Position numbers and translations under genes: made by a program. This document shows, one piece after another, positions 7,449 to 14,605 of a DNA stretch of 32,298 nucleotides. Each line of letters begins with the position of its first letter. Position 1 is the first letter of the stretch. A model generated the notes under the pieces. The model was not told the origin of the DNA, did no database searches, and saw nothing but the letters and a program-made list of their open reading frames with translations. Source of the DNA: a bacterium (GTDB taxonomy: Bacteria; Patescibacteriota; Minisyncoccia; JAUYLV01); assembly GCA_030699565.1 (NCBI GenBank), contig JAUYLV010000035.1, positions 1 to 32,298 on the forward strand. The letters run 5' to 3'.

Positions 7449-8567
7449 ATGCATATCTTATTGACCGGCGGCGGGAGCGGGGGACATGTGTTTCCGCTGA
7501 TCGCCATTGCCAGAGAACTTAAAAAGCGAGCGGATGACGAAGGGACAAAGCTTCACCTTCATTACATGGGTCCGCCCGACCAATGGAGGGATACGCTGGA
7601 GCTTGAAGGTATCCATGTACATACCGTTCATTCCGCCAAGTGGCGGCGGTATCCGTCGGCGGAAAACATAACCCAATTATGGAAACTGCCTTTCGGCATT
7701 TTTGAGGCCGCCTGGAAGCTCTTTTGGATCATGCCGAGCGCGATTTTCTCGAAAGGCGGCTACGGCAGCCTGCCCGCGATCTGGGTGAGCAGGCTCTACC
7801 GTATTCCGGTGATGATCCACGAATCCGACGCGATACCGGGTATTGCCAATCGCTTTGCCGCAAAATTCGCAAAGCGCATTTTTGTGTCGTTCGAACACGC
7901 GATCGATTTTTTTCCGAAATCTCGGACAACGCTTGTCGGCAATCCCGTACGGCCGCAGTTGGCGCAGTCAGACGCAAATAGCGCAAAGTCTTTGTTGCGA
8001 CTGGACGGCAAAAAGCCAATCCTTTATATTACCGGAAGCTCCCTTGGCGCCCAAAAGATCAATGAAATCGTCGTTAATACGCTTCCGCATCTTTTGGAGC
8101 GCTACGAGATCATTCATCAATGCGGACGCGCCCATGTGGACGAGCTTTCCGATCTGGTACGGAAAGAATATCGCGCGGAATTGCTGCACGATTACCATCT
8201 GTACGGATTTTTGAATGAATCTGAACAAAGCGCGGCCTATGCGGCAAGCGATCTCATTATTGCCCGTGGCAGCGCCTCAACCATTTTTGAGATCGCGCAG
8301 GCCGGCAAGCCATCGATCGTCATACCGCTATCATCCGCTGCTGCGAATCATCAATTCGAAAATGCCAGCGCATATGCAAAACATGGAGCCGCTGTCGTGC
8401 TCGATGAACAGAATCTGACGCCGAATCTTTTTCTTGAAGCCATTGCAAATCTTATGGAAAGCGAGGAAAGACGCCTTACGATGCGCGAGGCTGCCATCCA
8501 ATTTGCCAAGCCGGATGCCGCAAAGAATATCGCCGATGAGCTCTTTGAATTCGCCCTCAGGCAATAG
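7449..8567 (+). CDS. murG: UDP-N-acetylglucosamine--undecaprenyl-pyrophosphoryl-MurNAc-pentapeptide transferase (MurG)
   Basis: Peripheral membrane GT-B glycosyltransferase converting lipid I to lipid II. N-domain glycine loop GGGSGGHVFP (7-16), then FSKGGYGSLPA, IPVMIHESDAIPGIANR and VGNPVR. The C-domain has GSSLGAQKIN, HQCGRAH and the UDP-GlcNAc site RGSASTIFEIAQAGKPSIVIPL with NHQFENA. 372 residues from ATG 7449; the TTG at 7437 in the track extends into the repeat. MHILLTGGGSGG is the canonical MurG beginning. It closes the dcw block; murC, murB, murE, murF, ddl, ftsQ, ftsA and ftsZ are not in the window. Confidence 0.94.
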   Translation: MHILLTGGGSGGHVFPLIAIARELKKRADDEGTKLHLHYMGPPDQWRDTLELEGIHVHTVHSAKWRRYPSAENITQLWKLPFGIFEAAWKLFWIMPSAIFSKGGYGSLPAIWVSRLYRIPVMIHESDAIPGIANRFAAKFAKRIFVSFEHAIDFFPKSRTTLVGNPVRPQLAQSDANSAKSLLRLDGKKPILYITGSSLGAQKINEIVVNTLPHLLERYEIIHQCGRAHVDELSDLVRKEYRAELLHDYHLYGFLNESEQSAAYAASDLIIARGSASTIFEIAQAGKPSIVIPLSSAAANHQFENASAYAKHGAAVVLDEQNLTPNLFLEAIANLMESEERRLTMREAAIQFAKPDAAKNIADELFEFALRQ

Positions 8568-8598
8568 GCTTCTTGAGGGGATCACAGAAACTGCATAT

Positions 8599-8626
8599 CT
8601 AAAAAAAGCAGCCTTTAAAGCTGCTT
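8599..8626 (-). terminator. terminator overlapping the stop of the HEISH peptidase gene
   Basis: Stem AAGCAGC/GCTGCTT followed on the minus strand by a run of seven T. The stop codon TAA of the minus-strand gene lies in the loop. Confidence 0.8.
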
Positions 8627-9253
8627 GGCGTACGCCGTAATAAGCGCATCAAGTCTTTGACGAATCTCATCCCGAAATTCCCTAAACGCCGCATCTCCCA
8701 TCCAGGTGCCGCTTGGATCACTGGGAAAGTGTTCGCTATGCTTATGCCACCAGGATAGATGCGTAAGCTCTTCATATGCCCGAAGCGTTGCTTGCATCGT
8801 TTCGAATCCGACGTATGCTGCAGCGCGGCGATCCGTCTCGATCTCGAATGGCAATGTTTTGCGAGTGGGAAAAAACGGGTTTAAAACAGGATCTTCTATC
8901 AAATGGCTGATCTCATGCGCATAAACCCCGCGTAATGCCTGCTCATCAAAATAATCAATGACCTCCCGGGAGATCACGATCTTACCCCGTCGCAAGCGGA
9001 GAGGCGATGTGGAACTCGGTATGTGCGCGGCATTGAAAAAGTAATTCTTGGTGATATAAAGATGCGGCGTCTTTCGGCTGAATTGCGCCGAAACCTCTTG
9101 TAGAAGTTCGTATGGCCGGCCTTCATGGATTTCCTCAGCTTCGAATAAATCGACCGTACGCTGTTCCAGCCCGAAATGAATAGCCGTAATGCCATAGCCG
9201 ATAAGGCCAAGCAGTACCGCGCAAATGATTAGAATCTTGGTTTTTATTTCCAT
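8615..9253 (-). CDS. membrane-anchored M48-like zinc metallopeptidase
   Basis: 212-residue protein with an N-terminal membrane helix (about 6-27, ILIICAVLLGLIGYGITAIHFG) and an extracytoplasmic or peripheral catalytic part. YAHEISHLIE supplies the HExxH zinc motif (113-117); EIETD (137-141), about 20 residues on, matches the third-ligand ExxxD motif of family M48 (HtpX/Ste24-like). It is shorter than HtpX and has one rather than several membrane spans. Substrate unknown; quality control or envelope processing is an inference. It diverges from gltX, with only 45 bp between them, and its own terminator overlaps its stop. GGTGG lies 5 nt before the ATG. Confidence 0.75.
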   Translation of the reverse strand: MEIKTKILIICAVLLGLIGYGITAIHFGLEQRTVDLFEAEEIHEGRPYELLQEVSAQFSRKTPHLYITKNYFFNAAHIPSSTSPLRLRRGKIVISREVIDYFDEQALRGVYAHEISHLIEDPVLNPFFPTRKTLPFEIETDRRAAAYVGFETMQATLRAYEELTHLSWWHKHSEHFPSDPSGTWMGDAAFREFRDEIRQRLDALITAYAKQL

Positions 9254-9298
9254 TGCGCCACCACCTTATTTTCAAGGTTCCCAAATCGCATTCGTACC

Positions 9299-10792
9299 AT
9301 GACCACCAAATATAGTCAACAAAATTCCATTCGCGTCCGCATGGCCCCATCCCCAACGGGACGGCTCCATATTGGCACGGCGCGAACGGCATTATTCAAT
9401 TATCTGTACGCCAAAAAAACCGGCGGCGCATTTGTTCTGCGCATTGAAGATACGGATGTGGCGCGCTCGAACCCCGAATTCGAAAAAGATATTCTTGAAA
9501 ATCTGAAGTGGCTCGGCATCGCATGGGATGAGGGTCCCGATGTTGGCGGGCCGTATGCGCCGTATCGGCAGAGCGAGCGAACGGCATCGTATCGGCAATA
9601 CTTGGAGAAGCTTTTGGAGGAACAAGCAGCTTATTGGTGTTTTTGCACTCCGGAGGCTTTGGAAATCGAGCGACAAACAATGCAAGCCGAAGGCAAGGCC
9701 CCGCGTTATGCCGGAACGTGCAGGCAAATAAAACCGGAAGATGCCGAAAAGCGAAGAGACGCGGGTGAACGCGGAGTCATCCGGTTTAAGATGCCTCAGA
9801 ACACCGCAACCCGCATAGACGATCTGATACGGGGCCCGATCGTTTTTGGATCGGAAAACTTCGATGATTTCGTTATCGCAAAGAGCTTGGATGAGCCGCT
9901 CTATAACTTCGCCGTCGTCATCGATGATTATGACATGCAAATAACCCACGTCATCCGCGGCGAAGATCATATTACCAATACGCCAAAGCAGTACGCACTC
10001 ATTGACGCTTTGGGTTTTCCGCATGTGGCCTATGCGCACCTGCCGCTCATTCTTGGACCGGACCGATCGAAAATGTCCAAGCGGCACGGATCGGTCGCGC
10101 TGGGGGAATATCGCGAGCAGGGATATTTGCCCGAGGCATTGTTAAACTTTTTGGCTTTTCTCGGATGGAACCCTGGCACCGATGAGGAAATTCTCTCGAA
10201 CGATCAGATCATCGAGCGCTTTTCGATCGAGAGCATACAAAAATCCGGCGCGATCTTCGATCAGCAAAAACTGGATTGGATGAACGGCATGTATATTCGT
10301 CAGCAGGGCGGCAGCAAACGAGGACCACTTCTGGAACTCATTAAGCCCTATATCGAAAGGGCGGGTTTTGCCGATGCCTTCAATAAGTATAATTTTAATG
10401 ACCAGTCAAGTATTCTTGCTCTTGTAATCGAACGAATGAAAAAAATTTCCGAATTCGTTGAGTTGTCTGAATTTTTCTTCAAGACCCCGGAATACGACCG
10501 GGAACTTTTGCGCTGGAAAAATATGACCGACGAGGAGATTGCAAAAAGCCTTTCGGAAACCCAAAAACTTCTTGGAGCAATTTCCGATGGGAATTTCACC
10601 ACCGAAAGGATAGACGCAGCACTGAAGACGTATGCGGAGCATCTTAAGGATAAAGGATCTGTTTTTTGGCCCCTGCGTGTTGCTTTAACCGGCCGCAAAG
10701 CATCCCCCCCACCCGCAGCAATTGCGGCGGTTTTTGGAAAGTTAGAGACGCTGAAAAGGATTCAAATTGCGATTGACAAATTAGCATCTTAG
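9299..10792 (+). CDS. gltX: glutamate--tRNA ligase
   Basis: Class I synthetase charging tRNA-Glu (and possibly tRNA-Gln for later amidation). RMAPSPTGRLHIGTARTALFNYLYA carries the HIGH-type motif (HIGT, 24-27) and KMSKRHG (258-264) the second signature. A zinc-knuckle-like region CFCTPEALE...YAGTCR lies in the usual insertion. RIEDTD and VIDDYDMQITHVIRGEDH are typical GluRS blocks. 497 residues is a normal length. ATG 9299 has no SD and only 45 bp of upstream space, shared with the divergent peptidase gene. Confidence 0.95.
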   Translation: MTTKYSQQNSIRVRMAPSPTGRLHIGTARTALFNYLYAKKTGGAFVLRIEDTDVARSNPEFEKDILENLKWLGIAWDEGPDVGGPYAPYRQSERTASYRQYLEKLLEEQAAYWCFCTPEALEIERQTMQAEGKAPRYAGTCRQIKPEDAEKRRDAGERGVIRFKMPQNTATRIDDLIRGPIVFGSENFDDFVIAKSLDEPLYNFAVVIDDYDMQITHVIRGEDHITNTPKQYALIDALGFPHVAYAHLPLILGPDRSKMSKRHGSVALGEYREQGYLPEALLNFLAFLGWNPGTDEEILSNDQIIERFSIESIQKSGAIFDQQKLDWMNGMYIRQQGGSKRGPLLELIKPYIERAGFADAFNKYNFNDQSSILALVIERMKKISEFVELSEFFFKTPEYDRELLRWKNMTDEEIAKSLSETQKLLGAISDGNFTTERIDAALKTYAEHLKDKGSVFWPLRVALTGRKASPPPAAIAAVFGKLETLKRIQIAIDKLAS

Positions 10793-10843
10793 CCATAGCA
10801 TTGACATCGTTCTTTGGTACGTTATTAGTGAAAGGAGCATGGC

Positions 10844-11368
10844 ATGGGCGATGCATATGGAAGCGGGGGAGGCGGACCAATCTTTACCGCCAAATCCGCA
10901 CACACGCAGTTTCTTTTTTCGGATTTGGCACCAGAGCCAGGCTATTATAGCCAGTGCGTACTTAAAGACTGTGGTGCCTTTTGGCTGGCACATCTTGCCG
11001 GCCAGACGGGCAACGTTCCTGGAATCCCTGGAGAGCCGGTTATCTATGGCGGGATTGGACCGCAAACAACGCAGGCATTGAAAAACATTGCAGCAATCTT
11101 AAAAGATGCGGGCGGGAGTATTACGGATGTCAGTAAATACAGGGTCATACTTAAAGATACGGAACCGCTAGGCATCTCGCTTACCAATGCGCGAGAAGCA
11201 TTCGGCAAAGCATATGCCGAATTCCTCGCAAAATACGGCATATCGAAAGAAAATGGAAACCTGCCCGCCAGAACGCTTTTTTGGGCGGTGGAGGTCCCAC
11301 TTGAGGCGCCCAATGAAGATACGCTCATCGAAATCGAAGTAGATCCGGTCGTAATCCGGAAATCCTAA
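10844..11368 (+). CDS. RidA/YjgF-family protein
   Basis: Trimeric RidA-type fold, whose classical members hydrolyse reactive enamines/imines. Family landmarks: GYYSQCVLKD (like GPYSQAV), QTTQALKNIAAILKDAGGSITDV, and PARTLFWAVEVPL with the conserved Arg that binds the substrate carboxylate, ending LIEIEVDPVV. At 174 residues it is longer than the usual roughly 130, with an extra N-terminus (GSGGGGPIFT) and an insertion after LAHLAGQTG, so it belongs to a divergent Rid branch. ATG 10844 has a strong SD (AAAGGAG). Its terminator and a repeat element separate it from the mutase, so co-transcription is unlikely. Confidence 0.8.
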   Translation: MGDAYGSGGGGPIFTAKSAHTQFLFSDLAPEPGYYSQCVLKDCGAFWLAHLAGQTGNVPGIPGEPVIYGGIGPQTTQALKNIAAILKDAGGSITDVSKYRVILKDTEPLGISLTNAREAFGKAYAEFLAKYGISKENGNLPARTLFWAVEVPLEAPNEDTLIEIEVDPVVIRKS

Positions 11369-11390
11369 CGAGCCCGCGCGCTCGTTTTTT
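11368..11390 (+). terminator. intrinsic terminator of the RidA-like gene
   Basis: ACGAGC/GCTCGT stem with a 6-nt loop, followed by six T. Confidence 0.9.
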
Positions 11391-11496
11391 GTCATCCCGG
11401 AGATTCGTTATGGATTTTCAGCATAAATCATCCGGGATCCATGAAAAATGGATTCTGGGTCATTCATTGTCAATAATAAGGAATGTCCGGAATGAC
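11391..11496. repeat. palindromic intergenic repeat element, GTCATCCCGGA type
   Basis: Ends GTCATCCCGGA and TCCGGAATGAC are inverted copies with one mismatch. The similarity continues inward (ATTCGTTAT versus the complement of ATAAGGAAT). The core has an ATCCAT/ATGGAT hairpin. No ORF. It begins immediately after the RidA terminator. Confidence 0.75.
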
Positions 11497-11588
11497 AATG
11501 TGCGCGGCGTTTGTGTGGCCACAAGCGTTTATGGTAGGCTGCGTTCAGCCATATATTTTGAACTTTGAAAAGAGAAAGGACTTGCAAA

Positions 11589-13625
11589 ATGCCATTCAAT
11601 GACGGCTTTTTCAGGCCCGACGAGACTGCGATTGACTATGCCGAAAATATCGGCGATCCGGGACAATTTCCATTCACGCGCGGCATCTACCCCACCATGT
11701 ACCGCGGCAAAAAGCCGACCGTTCGCCAGTTTGCCGGTCATGGCCTTTCCAAAGATACCAATGCCCGATTCAAAAAAATTCGGGCCTTGGGCGGCACGGG
11801 GCTATCGACGGCTTTTGACTTATGCACGCTGATGGGACTGGATTCGGATCACCCCAAGTGCGAGGGACAGGTCGGGTGGGATGGCGTGGCAATCGACACG
11901 CTGGACGACATGATCACGCTCTTCGACGGCATTTCGCTTGGCGATGTGACAGTTTCCATGACGATAAACGCACCCGCGGCTACGTTGCTTGCCATGTATG
12001 TGGCGGTGGCCGAGCGTCGCGGCATTCCCCGCGCCATGCTCGGAGGCACAACCCAGAACGACATCTTGAAAGAGTACATTGCCCAGAAGGAGTGGCTCTT
12101 TCCGGTAGACAAGGGCGTGAAGCTCGTCACCGACACGATCGAGTTCTGCGCCCAGCACATGCCCAAGTGGCATCCCGTCTCTATCAGTGGATATCACATT
12201 CGTGAAGCGGGGTCTTCGGCCTCGCAAGAGCTGGCCTATACCATCGCCAATGGCCTGACGTATGTGGATCGCGCGATCGAACGGGGACTTGCCATCGATG
12301 CGTTCGCGCCGCGGCTTTCGTTCTTCTTCGATGTGCATAATGACTTTTTTGAGGAGATCGCCAAATTCCGCGCCGCGCGGCGCATCTGGGCTCGGCTCAT
12401 CCGAGACCGCTATCATCCGAAGGACCCCAAATCGCTTTTGTGCCGCATTCACGCGCAGACCGCCGGATGCACGCTGACGCGAAAAGAACCGATGAACAAC
12501 ATTATGCGGGTTGCCAATCAGGCTTTGGCGGCCATGCTGGGCGGCGCGCAAAGCATTCATACCAATTCATGGGATGAAGTGTTTTGTACGCCAACGGAGC
12601 AAGCCGTCGGACTCGCCATCCGCACGCAGCAGATTCTGCAGGAAGAGACCGGGATTTGCGATGTCGTCGACCCCTTGGGCGGCGCCTGGAATATGGAAGA
12701 CCGGACGAATCGAATCGAGGCCGAAGCATTGAAGGAAATCGGCAATATCGAAAAACTCGGCGGCATGGAAAAAGCGGTCGCCGCCTGGTATCCGCAAAAA
12801 CGCATTCACCAGCATGCCGCTCAAGATCAGGAGCGCGTAGAACAAGGATTGCGCAAGATTATCGGCGTCAATGCGCATGCCGACGCCGGCGGGAGCAACG
12901 ATAGCGAAATAGAGGGCATGATCAAGGAACTGGATGAGCGCCGTGGATTTGAAGAAAAGCAAATCACGCACCTTCGCGCCATCAAGGCGTCGCGAGCAGG
13001 CGAGCATGTGGATCGGGCGATTCTTGCCCTTAAGCATGCGGCGGAGCGCAATCAGAATGTCATGCCCGCCCTCATCGAGGCCGCGCATGCGTATGCAACC
13101 TTAGGCGAGATATCGGAAGCCTTGCAAAACGTTTGGGGAACGTATGAGGAAAAAGAGATCGGCATCTCGACGCTCTCACCCAAGGCCAAAGAAGCGATCA
13201 TCGGCTCTAAGCGATTTACCCGCCCGGTAAGGATATTGCTTGCCAAGGGGGGTCTCGACGGCCATACGCGCGGCATATGGATCCTGGCCAATCTTTTCCG
13301 CGATATGGGTGCCGAGGTCATCTACCTTGGCCTGCATCAGCATACCGAAGCGATCGCAAAGGCCGCATTGGAAGAAGACGTCGATATCGTGGGCCTAAGT
13401 ACGCTGATCGGCTCTCCCGTCATGCTTTTCGGTAATTTGCGAAAGGCGCTCGAGCGTTACGGCAAGGACGACGTCTTGGTCATCGGCGGGGGCATTGTCA
13501 CGCCCGACGACAAACGGTATATCGAACAAGAACTTAAGGTTGGACGCCTGTTCGAGCCGGATACGCCGATGGAGCATATCGCCGAATATCTTTTTGGGGA
13601 GGTAAAACGCCGTGGAATCGCATAA
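11589..13625 (+). CDS. B12-dependent acyl-CoA mutase, isobutyryl-CoA-mutase-like, with fused cobalamin domain
   Basis: Adenosylcobalamin enzyme that rearranges acyl-CoA carbon skeletons. Residues 1 to about 520 form the TIM-barrel mutase domain: YPTMY (34-38), Gln156 in GTTQNDILKE, and Tyr202-His203 in SISGYHIREAG. The C-terminal domain is a B12 module with DGHTRG (557-562, His559 as lower axial ligand), GLSTL and VIGGG. Aligned by eye to methylmalonyl-CoA mutase, the Tyr89 position is Phe48 (VRQFAG) and the Arg207 position is Gln166 (EYIAQKEW). That pair matches isobutyryl-CoA mutase and removes the carboxylate-binding arginine. ICM is usually split (IcmA+IcmB) or fused with its GTPase (IcmF); here mutase and B12 domains are one chain and the G-protein is separate. 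ATG 11589 has AGAAAGGA upstream; the TTG at 11565 is unlikely. Confidence 0.88.
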   Translation: MPFNDGFFRPDETAIDYAENIGDPGQFPFTRGIYPTMYRGKKPTVRQFAGHGLSKDTNARFKKIRALGGTGLSTAFDLCTLMGLDSDHPKCEGQVGWDGVAIDTLDDMITLFDGISLGDVTVSMTINAPAATLLAMYVAVAERRGIPRAMLGGTTQNDILKEYIAQKEWLFPVDKGVKLVTDTIEFCAQHMPKWHPVSISGYHIREAGSSASQELAYTIANGLTYVDRAIERGLAIDAFAPRLSFFFDVHNDFFEEIAKFRAARRIWARLIRDRYHPKDPKSLLCRIHAQTAGCTLTRKEPMNNIMRVANQALAAMLGGAQSIHTNSWDEVFCTPTEQAVGLAIRTQQILQEETGICDVVDPLGGAWNMEDRTNRIEAEALKEIGNIEKLGGMEKAVAAWYPQKRIHQHAAQDQERVEQGLRKIIGVNAHADAGGSNDSEIEGMIKELDERRGFEEKQITHLRAIKASRAGEHVDRAILALKHAAERNQNVMPALIEAAHAYATLGEISEALQNVWGTYEEKEIGISTLSPKAKEAIIGSKRFTRPVRILLAKGGLDGHTRGIWILANLFRDMGAEVIYLGLHQHTEAIAKAALEEDVDIVGLSTLIGSPVMLFGNLRKALERYGKDDVLVIGGGIVTPDDKRYIEQELKVGRLFEPDTPMEHIAEYLFGEVKRRGIA

Positions 13626-14394
13626 TATACCATCGAATGACCCGGTGATCGCTCTCGATGTCTGCCGAACGCTTGCCAAAACGCTTACGGCGCTGGACCG
13701 GAATCCGGACAATGCCGCAGAAACGCTTCGGAGCTGTCCGCTTATGGATCGGCCGAAAACGGGCAAGATCATCGGTGTTACCGGTCCTGAATCGGTCGGC
13801 AAAAGCACGCTGATCTCGAGCCTCATCACCACACTGCGCAAAAGCGGGAAAACCGTGGCAGTGCTTGCCATTGATCCCTCTTCGAGCATCAATGGGGGAG
13901 CGTTCCTTGGTGACCGGACCCGCATGCAAAGTCATGCCATCGACCGCGGAGTCTTTATTCGCAGTATCGCGACAAAAAACGCAAGCGCGGGATTGGCTCC
14001 TGCCGCACGAAGCATGTTGGAGCTGATGGCGCACGTGGCCGATGCCGTCATTGTCGAGACGACCGGCGCGGGTCAAACCGATAGTGGTATTGCGGATCTC
14101 TGCCAGACGCTCGTATTGATGCCGTCGCCGAAAGGGGACGAAGTGAGCATTATGAAATCGGGCGTCAAGGAACATGCGCATCTTTTGGTGGTTAATACCC
14201 GCCAATCCGAGGCGCCGATCTGCGAGCATTTCACCCAGCAGCTTCGCATGGAATGGGAAGGCGGCCTTCTGCCCGATGGCTGGCGGAGAAAAATATTTTC
14301 TGTCGATGCGTTATACGGCCGGGGCGTGGACGAGCTCGTTCGCGACGGAATCCTGGCGCACTGGACGCATTTGGATGCGGCCACGGTAAAATAG
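13612..14394 (+). CDS. MeaB/ArgK-type G3E-related P-loop chaperone of the mutase
   Basis: MeaB-type proteins use GTP to gate cofactor loading and repair of B12 mutases. Seen: Walker A GPESVGKS (58-65), VAVLAIDPSSSINGGAFLGDRTRM, GVFIRSIATKNASAGLAPA, VETTGAGQTD and GDEVSIMKSG, all MeaB landmarks. The expected guanine-specificity NKxD reads NTRQ (LLVVNTRQSE), so nucleotide choice may differ. At 260 residues it lacks much of the N- and C-terminal extensions of roughly 320-330 residue MeaB, including the C-terminal dimerisation arm. GTG 13612 overlaps the mutase end by 14 nt and has GGGGAGG upstream, so the pair is translationally coupled and very likely works together. Confidence 0.85.
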   Translation: MESHNIPSNDPVIALDVCRTLAKTLTALDRNPDNAAETLRSCPLMDRPKTGKIIGVTGPESVGKSTLISSLITTLRKSGKTVAVLAIDPSSSINGGAFLGDRTRMQSHAIDRGVFIRSIATKNASAGLAPAARSMLELMAHVADAVIVETTGAGQTDSGIADLCQTLVLMPSPKGDEVSIMKSGVKEHAHLLVVNTRQSEAPICEHFTQQLRMEWEGGLLPDGWRRKIFSVDALYGRGVDELVRDGILAHWTHLDAATVK

Positions 14395-14408
14395 CTTAAC
14401 GCATAGAG

Positions 14409-14433
14409 CCTCCGATATTTTCGGAGGTTTTTT
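14409..14433 (+). terminator. terminator of the mutase operon
   Basis: CCTCCGA/TCGGAGG stem, 5-nt loop, then six T. Confidence 0.92.
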
Positions 14434-14482
14434 CATAGCCAAAGAATCCACCCGCTCATTCTTCCATGTTTTCATTGCTTTC

Positions 14483-14515
14483 GTCATTCCCGCGGAGGCG
14501 GTAATCCAGACCCAA
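14483..14515. repeat. fragment of a GTCATTCCCGCGGAGGCGG-type repeat
   Basis: The sequence begins GTCATTCCCGCGGAGGCGG and continues AATCCAGACC, resembling one half of the palindromic intergenic repeats elsewhere in the window. No inverted second half is found nearby. Confidence 0.45.
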
Positions 14516-14570
14516 CTCAAAAAAGCATTGATTAAACTTTATCACCGGTGAAGTTAACGATTTTTTTGCT

Positions 14571-14605
14571 TTGCAGCATATTATCTTGTTGGTATACTTA
14601 TGCAT
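14571..14605 (+). promoter_or_regulatory. extended -10 promoter giving a leaderless pilB-like mRNA
   Basis: TTGCAG (14571-14576), 16-nt spacer, TGG-TATACT (14590-14598), then 7 nt to the ATG at 14606. Transcription would start at about the A of that ATG, which favours 14606 over the in-frame ATG at 14600. Confidence 0.65.

Noticed and set aside
12567-13088. Internal or antisense gene within the mutase coding region
   Set aside because: The mutase frame is continuous and conserved from end to end; no frameshift seen.
11589-13625. Calling the gene methylmalonyl-CoA mutase
   Set aside because: The Arg207-equivalent is Gln and the Tyr89-equivalent is Phe, which disagree with that specificity.
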